Of a stretch of 64,000 bases of DNA, positions 1 to 8,032 are shown piece by piece (the first letter of the stretch is position 1; every line of letters starts with the position of its first letter). Under the pieces are notes generated by a model. It searched no databases, was not told the origin of the DNA, and was given only the letters and a program-made list of their open reading frames with translations. This DNA is from Tetragenococcus halophilus subsp. flandriensis (GTDB taxonomy: Bacteria > Bacillota > Bacilli > Lactobacillales > Enterococcaceae), in the NCBI RefSeq assembly GCF_030161475.1, contig NZ_BSUG01000018.1, forward strand, positions 16,665-80,664, given 5' to 3'. Position numbers and translations under genes: made by a program.

Positions 1-70
1 AAAAGAAAAACCACCCTATCGCATTAGGGTGGTTTTTTGGTGACTCAGTTGCACGATAATCTCATCTCAC
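1..70 (-). ncRNA. Candidate antitoxin RNA (RNA II) of a par-like type I toxin-antitoxin locus cut by the window edge
   Basis: Read on the minus strand, an extended -10 (TGATATACT, about 85-77) is followed by roughly 70 nt ending in a GC-rich hairpin (ccaccctat/ttagggtgg) with a T run at 1-40. The stretch GTCACC plus A-run plus CCACCCTA is nearly the same as the antitoxin RNA and terminator at 58128-58190, which sits beside a recognisable Fst-type toxin. In pAD1 par the toxin mRNA converges on the same terminator, so the toxin here would lie left of base 1. The assignment rests on this similarity only. Confidence 0.45.
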
Positions 71-472
71 GAACAAAGTATATCATACTAATTTATAAAT
101 ACAATATAAACCTTTTTAAAAGTTAGATTGGTTTCAGATAAATTGTCTTTAGTCTTATTGATTTTAATGCAAACAAAAAATCGAACAAGATATTATATTT
201 AGTTTAACAGAAAAATATAAGTGGAACTACTAAATGAGTTATCTGATTTTAATAAGAAGTATCCCAGATTATAAAAGCTCTAAAAGCTGCATTAGTATTA
301 AAAAGCCGTTGAAAATGCAGTATCAAAAGGGTACTATAATTATAAATAAAAGTCTAAATTTTCAAATTTTAATACGAAAATGAATGAGCCGAGTAAACTT
401 TTTTATCATATCAGTTAAAGAACTTTCTCTTTTGCACTCAATAGTCAGTTTAAAAAAGAAAGGATGGAAAAA
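71..472. other. Gene-free AT-rich leader region
   Basis: Apart from the minus-strand promoter of the antitoxin RNA near 77-85, this stretch shows no coding pattern. It presumably holds the promoter of the MBL-fold gene that starts at 473, but I cannot single out a convincing -35/-10 pair. Confidence 0.5.
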
Positions 473-1291
473 ATGGAAAACTATATTTGTGTCACTTGTG
501 GAGCGCAGTATGCTCTTTCTAGTGAACCTCCGACATTTTGTGACATATGTACCGATGAAAGGCAATACGTACCAGATGCAGGGCAAAAGTGGACAACGCT
601 TGCAAACATGCAGGAGGGAAAGTCATTTACCAACGAATTTGTCTATCAGGAAGAAGGCGTATATAGCATTACTAGCAAGCCGAAATTTGCTATTGGGCAG
701 GGTGCTTATTTCATTCAAAGCGAAGGTTTTAATATGTTGTGGGATTGTATTACTTATTTAGATGATGTAACGAGTAGAAAAATTAAAGAAATGGGTGGGA
801 TAGATGCTATTGCTATTTCACATCCCCATTATTATTCTACACAAGTAGAATGGGCGGAAGTATTTGACGCGCCAATTTACATTCATGAGAACGATCAAAG
901 TTGGGTCATGCGAGAAAGTGATAAAATAGAATTTTGGTCTGGCAAAAAGCTAAAACTTTCAGAAGAAATTTCCTTACACTGTCTAGGCGGACATTTTAAG
1001 GGCGGAACGATTTTACATTGGAAAGATGATAACAATGGAAAACTTTTCACCGGCGATATTATTCAGATCGTTCCAGACAGCCAGTGGGTCAGCTTTATGT
1101 ATAGCTATCCAAATCTTATCCCACTGCCTGCTAGCAAAGTACAAAATATGGCAGAGTACGTAAATGAACTATCATTCGATCGACTCTATAACGCCTTTAA
1201 TAAAGTCATCAGAGAAAACGCGCATTCCGCCGTACAAAAATCCGCTAAACGTTATATCGACGCTATTGAAGGTAGGCTTTTTGATATTTAG
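473..1291 (+). CDS. MBL-fold metallohydrolase with N-terminal zinc knuckle
   Basis: The 272-residue protein begins with a rubredoxin-like zinc ribbon (CxxC at residues 6/9 and 23/26) followed by a metallo-beta-lactamase-fold domain. The usual HxHxDH metal motif appears as SHPHYYST near residue 120, with GGHFKGG near 170 and a TGDII strand near 190, so the second half of the metal motif is altered. The ATG at 473 is preferred over the one at 464 because the AAAGG ribosome site directly abuts 464. It overlaps the convergent Rgg gene by 4 bases. The substrate is unknown; proteins of this architecture are usually annotated as MBL-fold hydrolases of unknown role. Confidence 0.8.
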   Translation: MENYICVTCGAQYALSSEPPTFCDICTDERQYVPDAGQKWTTLANMQEGKSFTNEFVYQEEGVYSITSKPKFAIGQGAYFIQSEGFNMLWDCITYLDDVTSRKIKEMGGIDAIAISHPHYYSTQVEWAEVFDAPIYIHENDQSWVMRESDKIEFWSGKKLKLSEEISLHCLGGHFKGGTILHWKDDNNGKLFTGDIIQIVPDSQWVSFMYSYPNLIPLPASKVQNMAEYVNELSFDRLYNAFNKVIRENAHSAVQKSAKRYIDAIEGRLFDI

Positions 1292-2115
1292 AGTAAATTT
1301 TCTATTTCTATTATCAGTTGTTTATTATCAAAAAATTTTGCTATTTCAGCGATTTTTAGTAACATATTTCTTCCTTTTTCTAGATCTTCATTTAGATAAA
1401 TAATTTTGGCTTTGTAATATTGAGCTAAAAGATAATAACCGTCCATGGTAACATCCGTTGCCAGTTTATCTAATAAATTTAAAGATATACTAGCATTGGA
1501 GAAATCTTTTTCTAGGATCATCCGGTCGACACAATTGGTCAATAGTGCAGCAAAAATTCGTTCGCTGTTTTGATAATACTGATATCTTGTTTGGCATTTT
1601 AACGCTTCTTTTAAAAGGTAAAGCATTAGAGAATAAGGAAGAAGATAACAATTATTTGTAAAAAACTTGATATCGCTCAAAGTCCACGTTGATAAATTTG
1701 AAAAGTAGTTTGTTACAAGTGCTAGTTCTTGTTTATCAGGAGCTAGCTTTTTTTCATAACTTTCCAAAAGCCGATAACTAGCTAGCTGAATTCTTTCAAT
1801 ATTAATAGCTTTTGTTTCGATATGACGTAAATTCTTTTCAAACGCAGCTATTTGATAGCTATTCCAATACTTACTCATCATATAGCTATAGTATTCTTCA
1901 ACTCGAGGTTTATAATCATTTTTTATCCACTGAAACTCTTCCATCGTAAGCATTAAATTATGTAAAACTTCAACGAACTTATCCACTGCTAGATTACGCT
2001 CACCTTTTTCAAATTTAATCGCGTTTGTTTTTGAACATATATCTATATAAACCGATTTTAGAGGCAAGCCTTTATTCTGTCTGATTTTTTTAATGATTTC
2101 ACCGTAAATTGTCAT
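1288..2115 (-). CDS. Rgg/GadR/MutR-family transcriptional regulator
   Basis: The 275-residue protein has an N-terminal XRE-type helix-turn-helix (residues 5-60, with KFEKGERN matching the Rgg signature) and a long helical C-terminal half as in the TPR-like pheromone-binding domain of Rgg proteins. It is divergent from the MFS transporter at 2205, and a perfect inverted repeat lies between them. Rgg proteins often control an adjacent exporter and respond to short hydrophobic peptides. I found no convincing peptide gene in the short gap, so the inducer is unknown. Confidence 0.82.
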   Translation of the reverse strand: MTIYGEIIKKIRQNKGLPLKSVYIDICSKTNAIKFEKGERNLAVDKFVEVLHNLMLTMEEFQWIKNDYKPRVEEYYSYMMSKYWNSYQIAAFEKNLRHIETKAINIERIQLASYRLLESYEKKLAPDKQELALVTNYFSNLSTWTLSDIKFFTNNCYLLPYSLMLYLLKEALKCQTRYQYYQNSERIFAALLTNCVDRMILEKDFSNASISLNLLDKLATDVTMDGYYLLAQYYKAKIIYLNEDLEKGRNMLLKIAEIAKFFDNKQLIIEIENLL

Positions 2116-2126
2116 CTTCTCCTTTA

Positions 2127-2150
2127 AAAAGTAAACAAAAGTTTACTTTT
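2127..2150. promoter_or_regulatory. Perfect inverted repeat, probable Rgg operator
   Basis: AAAAGTAAAC and GTTTACTTTT form perfect 10-bp arms around a 4-base AAAA centre between the divergent rgg and MFS genes. The right arm supplies a TTTACT that could serve as -35 for the transporter, with a TATCTT/CTTATA -10 about 17 bases on. Binding by the adjacent Rgg is inferred from position. Confidence 0.55.
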
Positions 2151-2204
2151 GGAACTTTTATTTATCTTATACCACACAATAATTTCTGTAAAGGAGAGAT
2201 GATT

Positions 2205-3416
2205 GTGTTTCAATTTATTAGAAAAAACTCCTTATTTACCCAATTAGCCAGCATTAATTTATTTTCAAAAACAGGAGACCGGTTGTTTTATACAGCAATG
2301 TTAACTATTGCATCAACTTTACCGGAAGCAAATTTAGCTGTAATGATTGTCTCAGCTTCAGAAACGTTACCTATATTGTTCAGCTTTTTGTTAGGTAGTT
2401 TGGCTGATCAAAAAGCAAATAAATTAAAGGGCCTTATAAAAACTTCTTTTTTTCGCATGATATTATATCTCTTTATCGCATGGATGGTTAGTTATGGCGC
2501 TACACTACCACTTGTATTAAGTATGGCGGTGTTAAATTTTATTTCTGATATATCAGGTAACTATTCGTCTGCTTTAGTCACACCTTTTACAAAAATGATT
2601 GTTCACGCTGAGGATATGGAAAAAGCCCAAGGAATTATCAGTGTAACAACGCAGCTGATCAATGTTATCGCAACATTTGCTGGTTCTATTCTTCTGTCAT
2701 TGTTCTTTATAGAAACAGTAGCTTATGTGAATGCGGGCATTTTTTTCATGGTAGCAATTAGCTATATTTTTATTTCAGCAAAATTAAAAATGACAGAAAA
2801 AAATATCCCAATGGATAAGCAACAGAAATTAGTACCCATTATAAAAGATAACTTTAAAAAACTTTTTCAGCATAAAGAAATATTTAATGATTTATGTCAG
2901 TTATCTTTATTGAATGGCCTTTTTGGTGGATTAACACCTATCTTTGTCATGTTTATTCAAACGGAAGAAGTAGGAACCTTTTTTACCAGACCATTTTTAA
3001 TTTCTTTATTATCAGGATCGATTACTATATCTATGATAATAGGAAATAGTATTAGTTCAAACTTTTTGAAAAACGTTACAACGACGATATTAAATAGGTC
3101 TGCTAACTTACTTATAGTCCTAATAGCAATCGGTTTTTTACTAAGGCAGCTAACATTTATCCTCATAAGTGCAAGTTTTATCGCATTATTACTAGGCATT
3201 GTTTCTCCTAGATTTACAGCTAAAGTCATCAATTATTATCCAACAGAACGATTAGGAGGAATTATCACAACGGTAAATTCATGTCTGACTTTGACACCAC
3301 CACTTACTAGTTTGCTATTTCCGATGTTTGCCAATATCAGTCTAAATTTTGCTTACTTATCTTTTATATTGTATGGTTTACTTTTAATAGTCTTGAATTT
3401 TTTTATTACAAAATGA
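2205..3416 (+). CDS. MFS transporter, probable Rgg-controlled exporter
   Basis: The protein is about 403 residues and strongly hydrophobic, with some 12 membrane segments. A charged loop near residue 70 (GSLADQKANKLKG) corresponds to the MFS loop 2-3 motif. The start is set at GTG 2205, eight bases after AAGGAG; the ATG at 2199 lies only two bases from that site. It is divergent from the Rgg regulator and followed by a bidirectional terminator. The substrate cannot be told from the sequence; drug or peptide export would be typical for this context. Confidence 0.75.
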   Translation: MFQFIRKNSLFTQLASINLFSKTGDRLFYTAMLTIASTLPEANLAVMIVSASETLPILFSFLLGSLADQKANKLKGLIKTSFFRMILYLFIAWMVSYGATLPLVLSMAVLNFISDISGNYSSALVTPFTKMIVHAEDMEKAQGIISVTTQLINVIATFAGSILLSLFFIETVAYVNAGIFFMVAISYIFISAKLKMTEKNIPMDKQQKLVPIIKDNFKKLFQHKEIFNDLCQLSLLNGLFGGLTPIFVMFIQTEEVGTFFTRPFLISLLSGSITISMIIGNSISSNFLKNVTTTILNRSANLLIVLIAIGFLLRQLTFILISASFIALLLGIVSPRFTAKVINYYPTERLGGIITTVNSCLTLTPPLTSLLFPMFANISLNFAYLSFILYGLLLIVLNFFITK

Positions 3417-3437
3417 TTTAACTTAATTATAAAAAAT

Positions 3438-3483
3438 AAATCGAATGTTTCTTTCCAATATTATCGGAAAGCACATTCGATTT
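3438..3483. terminator. Bidirectional terminator between MFS and dehydrogenase genes
   Basis: Outer arms AAATCGAATGT and ACATTCGATTT enclose an inner CTTTCC/GGAAAG stem, with A-rich and T-rich flanks on both sides. It separates two convergent genes. Confidence 0.8.
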
Positions 3484-3523
3484 GTTTATAATCTGAACTT
3501 TTATTCAGTATAGTTTTCTATTA

Positions 3524-4609
3524 TTATTCATCTCGCAATTTCTCATTAGGATAAATAATCACTTTGAGAGAGTCTGATTTAGCTGTACGTGTTCTTTCAA
3601 AGGCATCTGTTACTTCATCTAAACTATAAAAATCGGTAAGCAAGCGATTAGCTTGTTCCATGTTATCATGCAGAATTTTAATAGCTAATGGGTAGGTATT
3701 CGCGTATCTAAATATACCAAAAATTTGTGGTTCATTTGAGGTCATAAATGAGATATCTAATGGCGCTGTATCATGTGTTGGCATGCCGATATAAGCGATT
3801 TTTCCGCCAGGTTTTAGTGTCAATAATGCATCGCTTTCGGCGCTATTATTACCCGAAGCTTCCAGCGCATAATCTACACCATGTCCATCTGTAAACGAAC
3901 TTACTTCTTCTTTAACATCTTTTTCCTTTACGTTGATTGTATGTGAAGCACCCAATTTTTTCGCCATTTCTAAACGACTTTCTTCTACGTCGCTGATGAT
4001 AATATCTCCAGCATTAAAGGCTTTTGCGGCAAAAATTGTTAATAAACCCACTGGTCCAGCACCAGAGATAAAAACTGTTTTACCTGGTTGTATATCTAAC
4101 TTTTGAGCAGCATGTACACTGACAGAAAATGGTTCACTTAGTGTTCCTACTTCATAGGACATATCATCGGGGATCGGATAAACAAAATCCGCTGGGTAAG
4201 TGATGTATTGGGTTAAATCGCCGTCTATTGGCGGTGTTGCCATAAACTGCATATCGGGACACAAGTGATAGCGTCCGGTTCGGCAATACTCACATCTGCC
4301 ACATGGCACGCCGGGTTCAATAGCTACTCGGTCTCCAACTTTAAAATCGTTAACCTCATCTCCCACGGCTACAATTTGTCCAGAGCTTTCATGTCCTAAA
4401 ATAAGAGGACCATCAAGTACGAAGTTGCCAATTCTCCCGGTATCGTAATAATGGACGTCAGATCCACAAATACCAACAGCCATGATCTTTATCATCACAT
4501 CGGTCGGTTTCATTTTTTTGATCGGCGTATCTTTTATTTCTAAGTCAAAAACTTCCTGCAACACTGCACTTTTACTTGTTGTTGGTAAATTCTTTTCTTC
4601 ATTTACCAT
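3524..4609 (-). CDS. Zinc-dependent medium-chain polyol dehydrogenase (sorbitol/xylitol type)
   Basis: The 361-residue protein is a medium-chain dehydrogenase. It has the catalytic-zinc region CGSDVHYYDTGRIG, then GHESSG, the four-Cys structural zinc loop (PCGRCEYCRTGRYHLC) and a Rossmann motif GAGPVG. The CGSDVHYYDTGRIG wording matches L-iditol/sorbitol and xylitol dehydrogenases, which oxidise polyols to ketoses with NAD. It is monocistronic on the minus strand, with AAGAAGGG before ATG and a cre-like site upstream, so catabolite control is plausible. The exact polyol is not decidable from sequence. Confidence 0.85.
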   Translation of the reverse strand: MVNEEKNLPTTSKSAVLQEVFDLEIKDTPIKKMKPTDVMIKIMAVGICGSDVHYYDTGRIGNFVLDGPLILGHESSGQIVAVGDEVNDFKVGDRVAIEPGVPCGRCEYCRTGRYHLCPDMQFMATPPIDGDLTQYITYPADFVYPIPDDMSYEVGTLSEPFSVSVHAAQKLDIQPGKTVFISGAGPVGLLTIFAAKAFNAGDIIISDVEESRLEMAKKLGASHTINVKEKDVKEEVSSFTDGHGVDYALEASGNNSAESDALLTLKPGGKIAYIGMPTHDTAPLDISFMTSNEPQIFGIFRYANTYPLAIKILHDNMEQANRLLTDFYSLDEVTDAFERTRTAKSDSLKVIIYPNEKLRDE

Positions 4610-4660
4610 AAAAATCCCTTCTTAAATTTAGATATTTCCTCCGTTTTTTAGCAGAGAATT

Positions 4661-4674
4661 TGTAAGCAATTACA
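4661..4674 (-). promoter_or_regulatory. cre-like CcpA site upstream of polyol dehydrogenase
   Basis: On the minus strand TGTAATTGCTTACA differs from the cre consensus TGNAANCGNTNNCA at one position. It lies about 55 bases upstream of the dehydrogenase start. Carbon catabolite control fits a polyol gene, but this is inference from one match. Confidence 0.4.
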
Positions 4675-4760
4675 TGCTAACACAGACTTTTTTATGTGTA
4701 AATGCGCACAAACTTTTATGAAAAAATACACGCCTGAAAAAGCGTGTATTCGACAAGACA

Positions 4761-4866
4761 TTTTCTAGAGTAACTCACTAAAATCAAAAAAACTAGAGTA
4801 GATTTTAGTGAGTTACTCTAGAAAAGACTAAATCTAGGGTAAGATATGCTGAGCTACTCTAAAAAT
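4761..4866. repeat. Hairpin repeat array with 41-bp period and a 25-bp perfect inverted repeat
   Basis: Bases 4761-4785 are the exact reverse complement of 4801-4825, giving 25-bp arms around 15 bases. From 4793 the sequence also reads as two direct units 41 bases apart (CTAGAGTA at 4793 and CTAGGGTA at 4834). Each unit folds as CTAGAGTA...TACTCTAG followed by an A-rich spacer. The last unit runs into the stop codon of the MFS gene ending at 4869, so the array may also end its transcription. Confidence 0.7.
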
Positions 4867-4868
4867 CA

Positions 4869-6062
4869 TTAGGCTCTTGCATGTCCGGTAGCGTATTTAG
4901 CATTCTTACGATTTAACATTAATGTTAGTACTAGCGTAATAGCAGCAAGTACTGCACCACCTGGTCCTAAGGCTTGCATACCGAAGTTTTGGCCGATTTG
5001 GCTTCCCAAGGCAGAACCTATGGCAATACCGATATTGGAGAAAATGGAATTAAAAGAAGAAGCTAATACCATAGATTGTGGATATTTTTCTTCTGCGATG
5101 CCTAAAATATGCAATTGAATAGGAGAGTTAATCAGATACATCATCAAACCTAAAAGCATGAGATCTAAAAAGCCTAACCAAGGAATATTTAATAGTAAAG
5201 GTAAAAGTCCTAATATAAATATTTCAGCAATATAGACTTTCGGCATAGTTAATAGGCCATTTCTTTCGGCAATTTTACCACTTAGTTGGTTACTTAAAAG
5301 CGACATGAAACCATAAGCGGTAAAAGCTAAGGTAACCAGAGAAGGCGCGATACCTAGCTCAGTAGAAAAAATCGGACGTAAATAAGTGTAGACTACATAG
5401 ACACCTGCTAGGCTAAACATCGTTAATAAAACACCGATTTGAATCCGACGTTCTTTAAAAATCGCCAATTGATCAGTAAAACGATTAGAATCTGAAGTAG
5501 CTTGTCGCAAGTCACTAGGTAAGCTTATTTTGATGAAAAACAACATAATAAAGCTAAGAGCCGTGATTAAATAAAATGCAGAACGCCAGCCGAATTGTGT
5601 ACTCAATAAGGTACCCAATGGCACACCAAAAACAGAAGCTACACTAAAACCAGAAAATATCCAAGCAACTAACCAAGCACGTTTTTCTATAGGGGCTAAA
5701 TAAGTTCCGAAAGCCATAATCACAGAAATACCCGAACCGGAAACAATAGCGACTATAACACGAGAAATGGTTAAAATAGTATAAGTTGGAGCTAATGCGG
5801 TAACTAAATTACCTATAGTAAAAATACCCATCAGCAGTAACAAAACATTTAGCAATCGCCGTTGACCAATAAGGGTAGTAACTATGGGCGTGCTAATGGC
5901 ATAAGCTAAGGCAAAAATTGTTACCAGGTAGCCAGCTGTTGAAACATCTACAGCAAAAGATGCTGCGATATCATCTAAAATACCAACAATAATGAACTCA
6001 CTAAAACCTAAGAGAAAAGAAACTAAAATCAAAATGACACTTTGAATTTTAAACTTTTGCAT
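4869..6062 (-). CDS. MFS transporter (DHA1-type)
   Basis: The 397-residue protein has about 12 membrane segments. The N-terminus (LLGFSEFIIVGILDDIA) and the motif-A-like loop TTLIGQRRLLN match the DHA1 drug/metabolite efflux group related to AraJ/YdhP-type permeases. SRVIVAIVSGSG resembles the motif C/B region. It stands alone on the minus strand; CAAGCC/GGCTTG dyads upstream suggest a dedicated repressor that is not adjacent. The substrate is unknown. Confidence 0.8.
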   Translation of the reverse strand: MQKFKIQSVILILVSFLLGFSEFIIVGILDDIAASFAVDVSTAGYLVTIFALAYAISTPIVTTLIGQRRLLNVLLLLMGIFTIGNLVTALAPTYTILTISRVIVAIVSGSGISVIMAFGTYLAPIEKRAWLVAWIFSGFSVASVFGVPLGTLLSTQFGWRSAFYLITALSFIMLFFIKISLPSDLRQATSDSNRFTDQLAIFKERRIQIGVLLTMFSLAGVYVVYTYLRPIFSTELGIAPSLVTLAFTAYGFMSLLSNQLSGKIAERNGLLTMPKVYIAEIFILGLLPLLLNIPWLGFLDLMLLGLMMYLINSPIQLHILGIAEEKYPQSMVLASSFNSIFSNIGIAIGSALGSQIGQNFGMQALGPGGAVLAAITLVLTLMLNRKNAKYATGHARA

Positions 6063-6105
6063 GAGAAAACACCTCTTTAATTATTTTGTTTTAAAGGAAA
6101 TTACA

Positions 6106-6192
6106 GTGGCTTGGTTATTACAAGCCATAAAAAATTTTAGGTGTTTTCCCAGCTTTGGTTTACATTTTTCTCCCCAATCTAAAATCCAAGCC
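6106..6192. promoter_or_regulatory. Repeated GGCTTG/CAAGCC operator-like dyads
   Basis: TGGCTTG at 6107-6113 and CAAGCCA at 6121-6127 form a perfect dyad with a 7-base centre, and a further CCAAGCCACA occurs near 6183. Lying just upstream of the minus-strand MFS gene, these look like operators. The regulator is not identified. Confidence 0.4.
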
Positions 6193-6400
6193 ACAATCAT
6201 CACTTCCTTACTTCTAATTTCGTATGTCTTTAAAAAGACGACCGTAATAGTCTAGCAAGATAGATTTTTGTAGTCAACAACTTTGTTTAAGATAGAAGAT
6301 ATCGTGGACATTTATTTCATTAGTGCAAAATAATTATCTATGATATGTTACTATCAAAGAAAGTAAACGCTGACAATGAGAGGGAGAGGGGAATCTTACT

Positions 6401-7217
6401 ATGAAAAAAACAAATTTTATTATTCTCGATATTTTCTAGTTTTGGTCTTATTTTGTTAGGCTGCTCGTCAGAATCTGAAGATGAACAAGCGGGTTCAGCT
6501 ACGTCTGTATCAACCGAGGCTGTTAGTTCGTCTCAGACAAGTGAAGTTAGTACTGATGAAAGCACGGAAGAGTCGTCCACTACAAGGGAGACAGAAACGA
6601 CAGATAACACATCAGAATCTACTTCTTCTGAAGAAGACAAAAAAGAAGAAGGACAGGAAAAAGATGTTCCGATAAGAGAATACTCTGATGAAGAAAAAGA
6701 GGAAATTTCGCAAGAATTCTTAGACTGGGCAATTCCCCGTGCGGAAGAAGGTGGTATGGCAGTGAGTGAGAAATATTTTGAACACGGTGCTGCTGGCTTA
6801 GGTGATTGGTTTGCAAATACAGAAGATGGCGAAATTCAAACCCAAGATCCATATCCTGAGGAAGATCTTCCTGGATACGATGCGTTTGATATTCATTCTT
6901 TAGGAGGCGTTGTTTTTTATACCTCATCTTCTGGCGTGACAGGTTATGACGAAACACCAAAAGAATCAGCTACAGCAGAAGGTTTCTCAAAAGCGGCTGA
7001 CTCAGATTATTCAATTCATAAATATATCTTAGGAGATAACGGTGTTGTTTATGAGCTTATCGGAGATATGGACGAGATTGGAGCCTTTTCTGCAGGTTAT
7101 GGCGAGTATGAAGATGATGGTGAGTCGAAAATTATTGACCCCGAACATACTTTTAAAGTTTCTGATGACGAAGACGCACAGAAAGCATGGCGGAAAATTT
7201 TGCAAGATTATCAATAA
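6401..7217 (+). pseudogene. Acidic lipoprotein gene out of frame at an A7 tract in the signal peptide
   Basis: A GAGGGAGAGGGG ribosome site precedes ATG at 6401, followed by seven A residues. In that frame translation stops at a TAG after 12 codons. Removing one A gives KKQILLFSIFSSFGLILLGC, a textbook lipoprotein signal with lipobox LLGC, continuous with the 254-codon open frame to 7217. The mature part has a Ser/Thr/Glu linker of about 70 residues, then an acidic domain of unknown function. The architecture matches the lipoproteins at 15161 and 27022. It is either a recent frameshift, a phase-variable on/off switch or a base-call error; a downstream TTG at 6453 would give a leaderless product. 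Confidence 0.75.
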
Positions 7218-7311
7218 TAATTTTCTTATATATAAAAGAGCATTCTAACATAGAAATATTTTGTTTTATAGTTAGTAAATAATAATTATTAACAAATAAT
7301 GGAGGATGACG

Positions 7312-7665
7312 ATGAGAATCTATTCGCTTTATATTTGTGTTGAAGATATGAAAAGGGCTATTCAGTTTTATGAAGATTTTTTTAACAAAAAGGTCGACGT
7401 TAAAGATAAAATTTATAGTGTATTTTGTATAGGAACATTTAGATTTGGACTTTTTGATTATAAAAAAGAATCAGAAATCCATACAATCGGAAATAATTGT
7501 CTGCCTAGTATAGAGGTTGAAAAGCTAGATATAGGGAGGGTGAAAAATGTCCTAAAAAAATATAAAAGACAAATTACTTTCCCTGAGACTATAATCGGGG
7601 ATAATATTGTTTTTGAGTTTAAAGATACGGAAAGTAATACTATAGAAGTTACAGTTCCAAGGTAA
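7312..7665 (+). CDS. VOC-family (glyoxalase/bleomycin-resistance fold) protein
   Basis: The 117-residue protein starts MRIYSLYICVEDMKRAIQFY, the opening beta-alpha unit of VOC domains, and ends FKDTESNTIEVTVPR, the usual closing strand. The ATG at 7312 lies six bases after GGAGG, whereas the ATG at 7306 abuts it. The usual N-terminal metal His is absent, as in many small VOC proteins, so a catalytic role is uncertain. It stands alone between the broken lipoprotein gene and asnB. Confidence 0.75.
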   Translation: MRIYSLYICVEDMKRAIQFYEDFFNKKVDVKDKIYSVFCIGTFRFGLFDYKKESEIHTIGNNCLPSIEVEKLDIGRVKNVLKKYKRQITFPETIIGDNIVFEFKDTESNTIEVTVPR

Positions 7666-7711
7666 GCTATGTAAAGTGTTAATGGAGTGATTTTTTATAA
7701 TAATTCAGCAA

Positions 7712-7743
7712 TTTAAAATAGTTATGACAAGAACTATTTTAAA
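7712..7743. repeat. AT-rich perfect inverted repeat downstream of the VOC gene
   Basis: TTTAAAATAGTT and AACTATTTTAAA are perfect 12-bp arms around 8 bases. It could be a weak terminator or a regulator site. Nothing else recognisable lies between 7666 and 8032 except AT-rich sequence and a TATGATAT -10-like box near 7978 for asnB. Confidence 0.5.
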
Positions 7744-8032
7744 CGATGTAATAACCTGCTTGTGATTGGACTTTGTTGCAATTTGTCTAATTTTGTTATA
7801 AATTAGTTGTTTTTTTTACAATTATTACAATTATTAACAAAAAAGTTAAAAATATTTTTAATTATGATGAAAATGAGCTTTCAGGAATGTAACAAAATTA
7901 TTTTTATCGGCTAAGCAATACAAAAAAATACATTTCTTTGTTATTTAAATAATAAACGTTTTATGAGCGCTTTTTCTTATGATATATTAATTCTGTTAAC
8001 ATAAATTAATAATGAAAAGGTGACAATAGAAT

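Noticed and set aside
6061..6255. 64-codon plus-strand frame upstream of the broken lipoprotein
   Set aside because: It starts at the complement of the MFS start codon, has no ribosome site and covers operator-like dyads.
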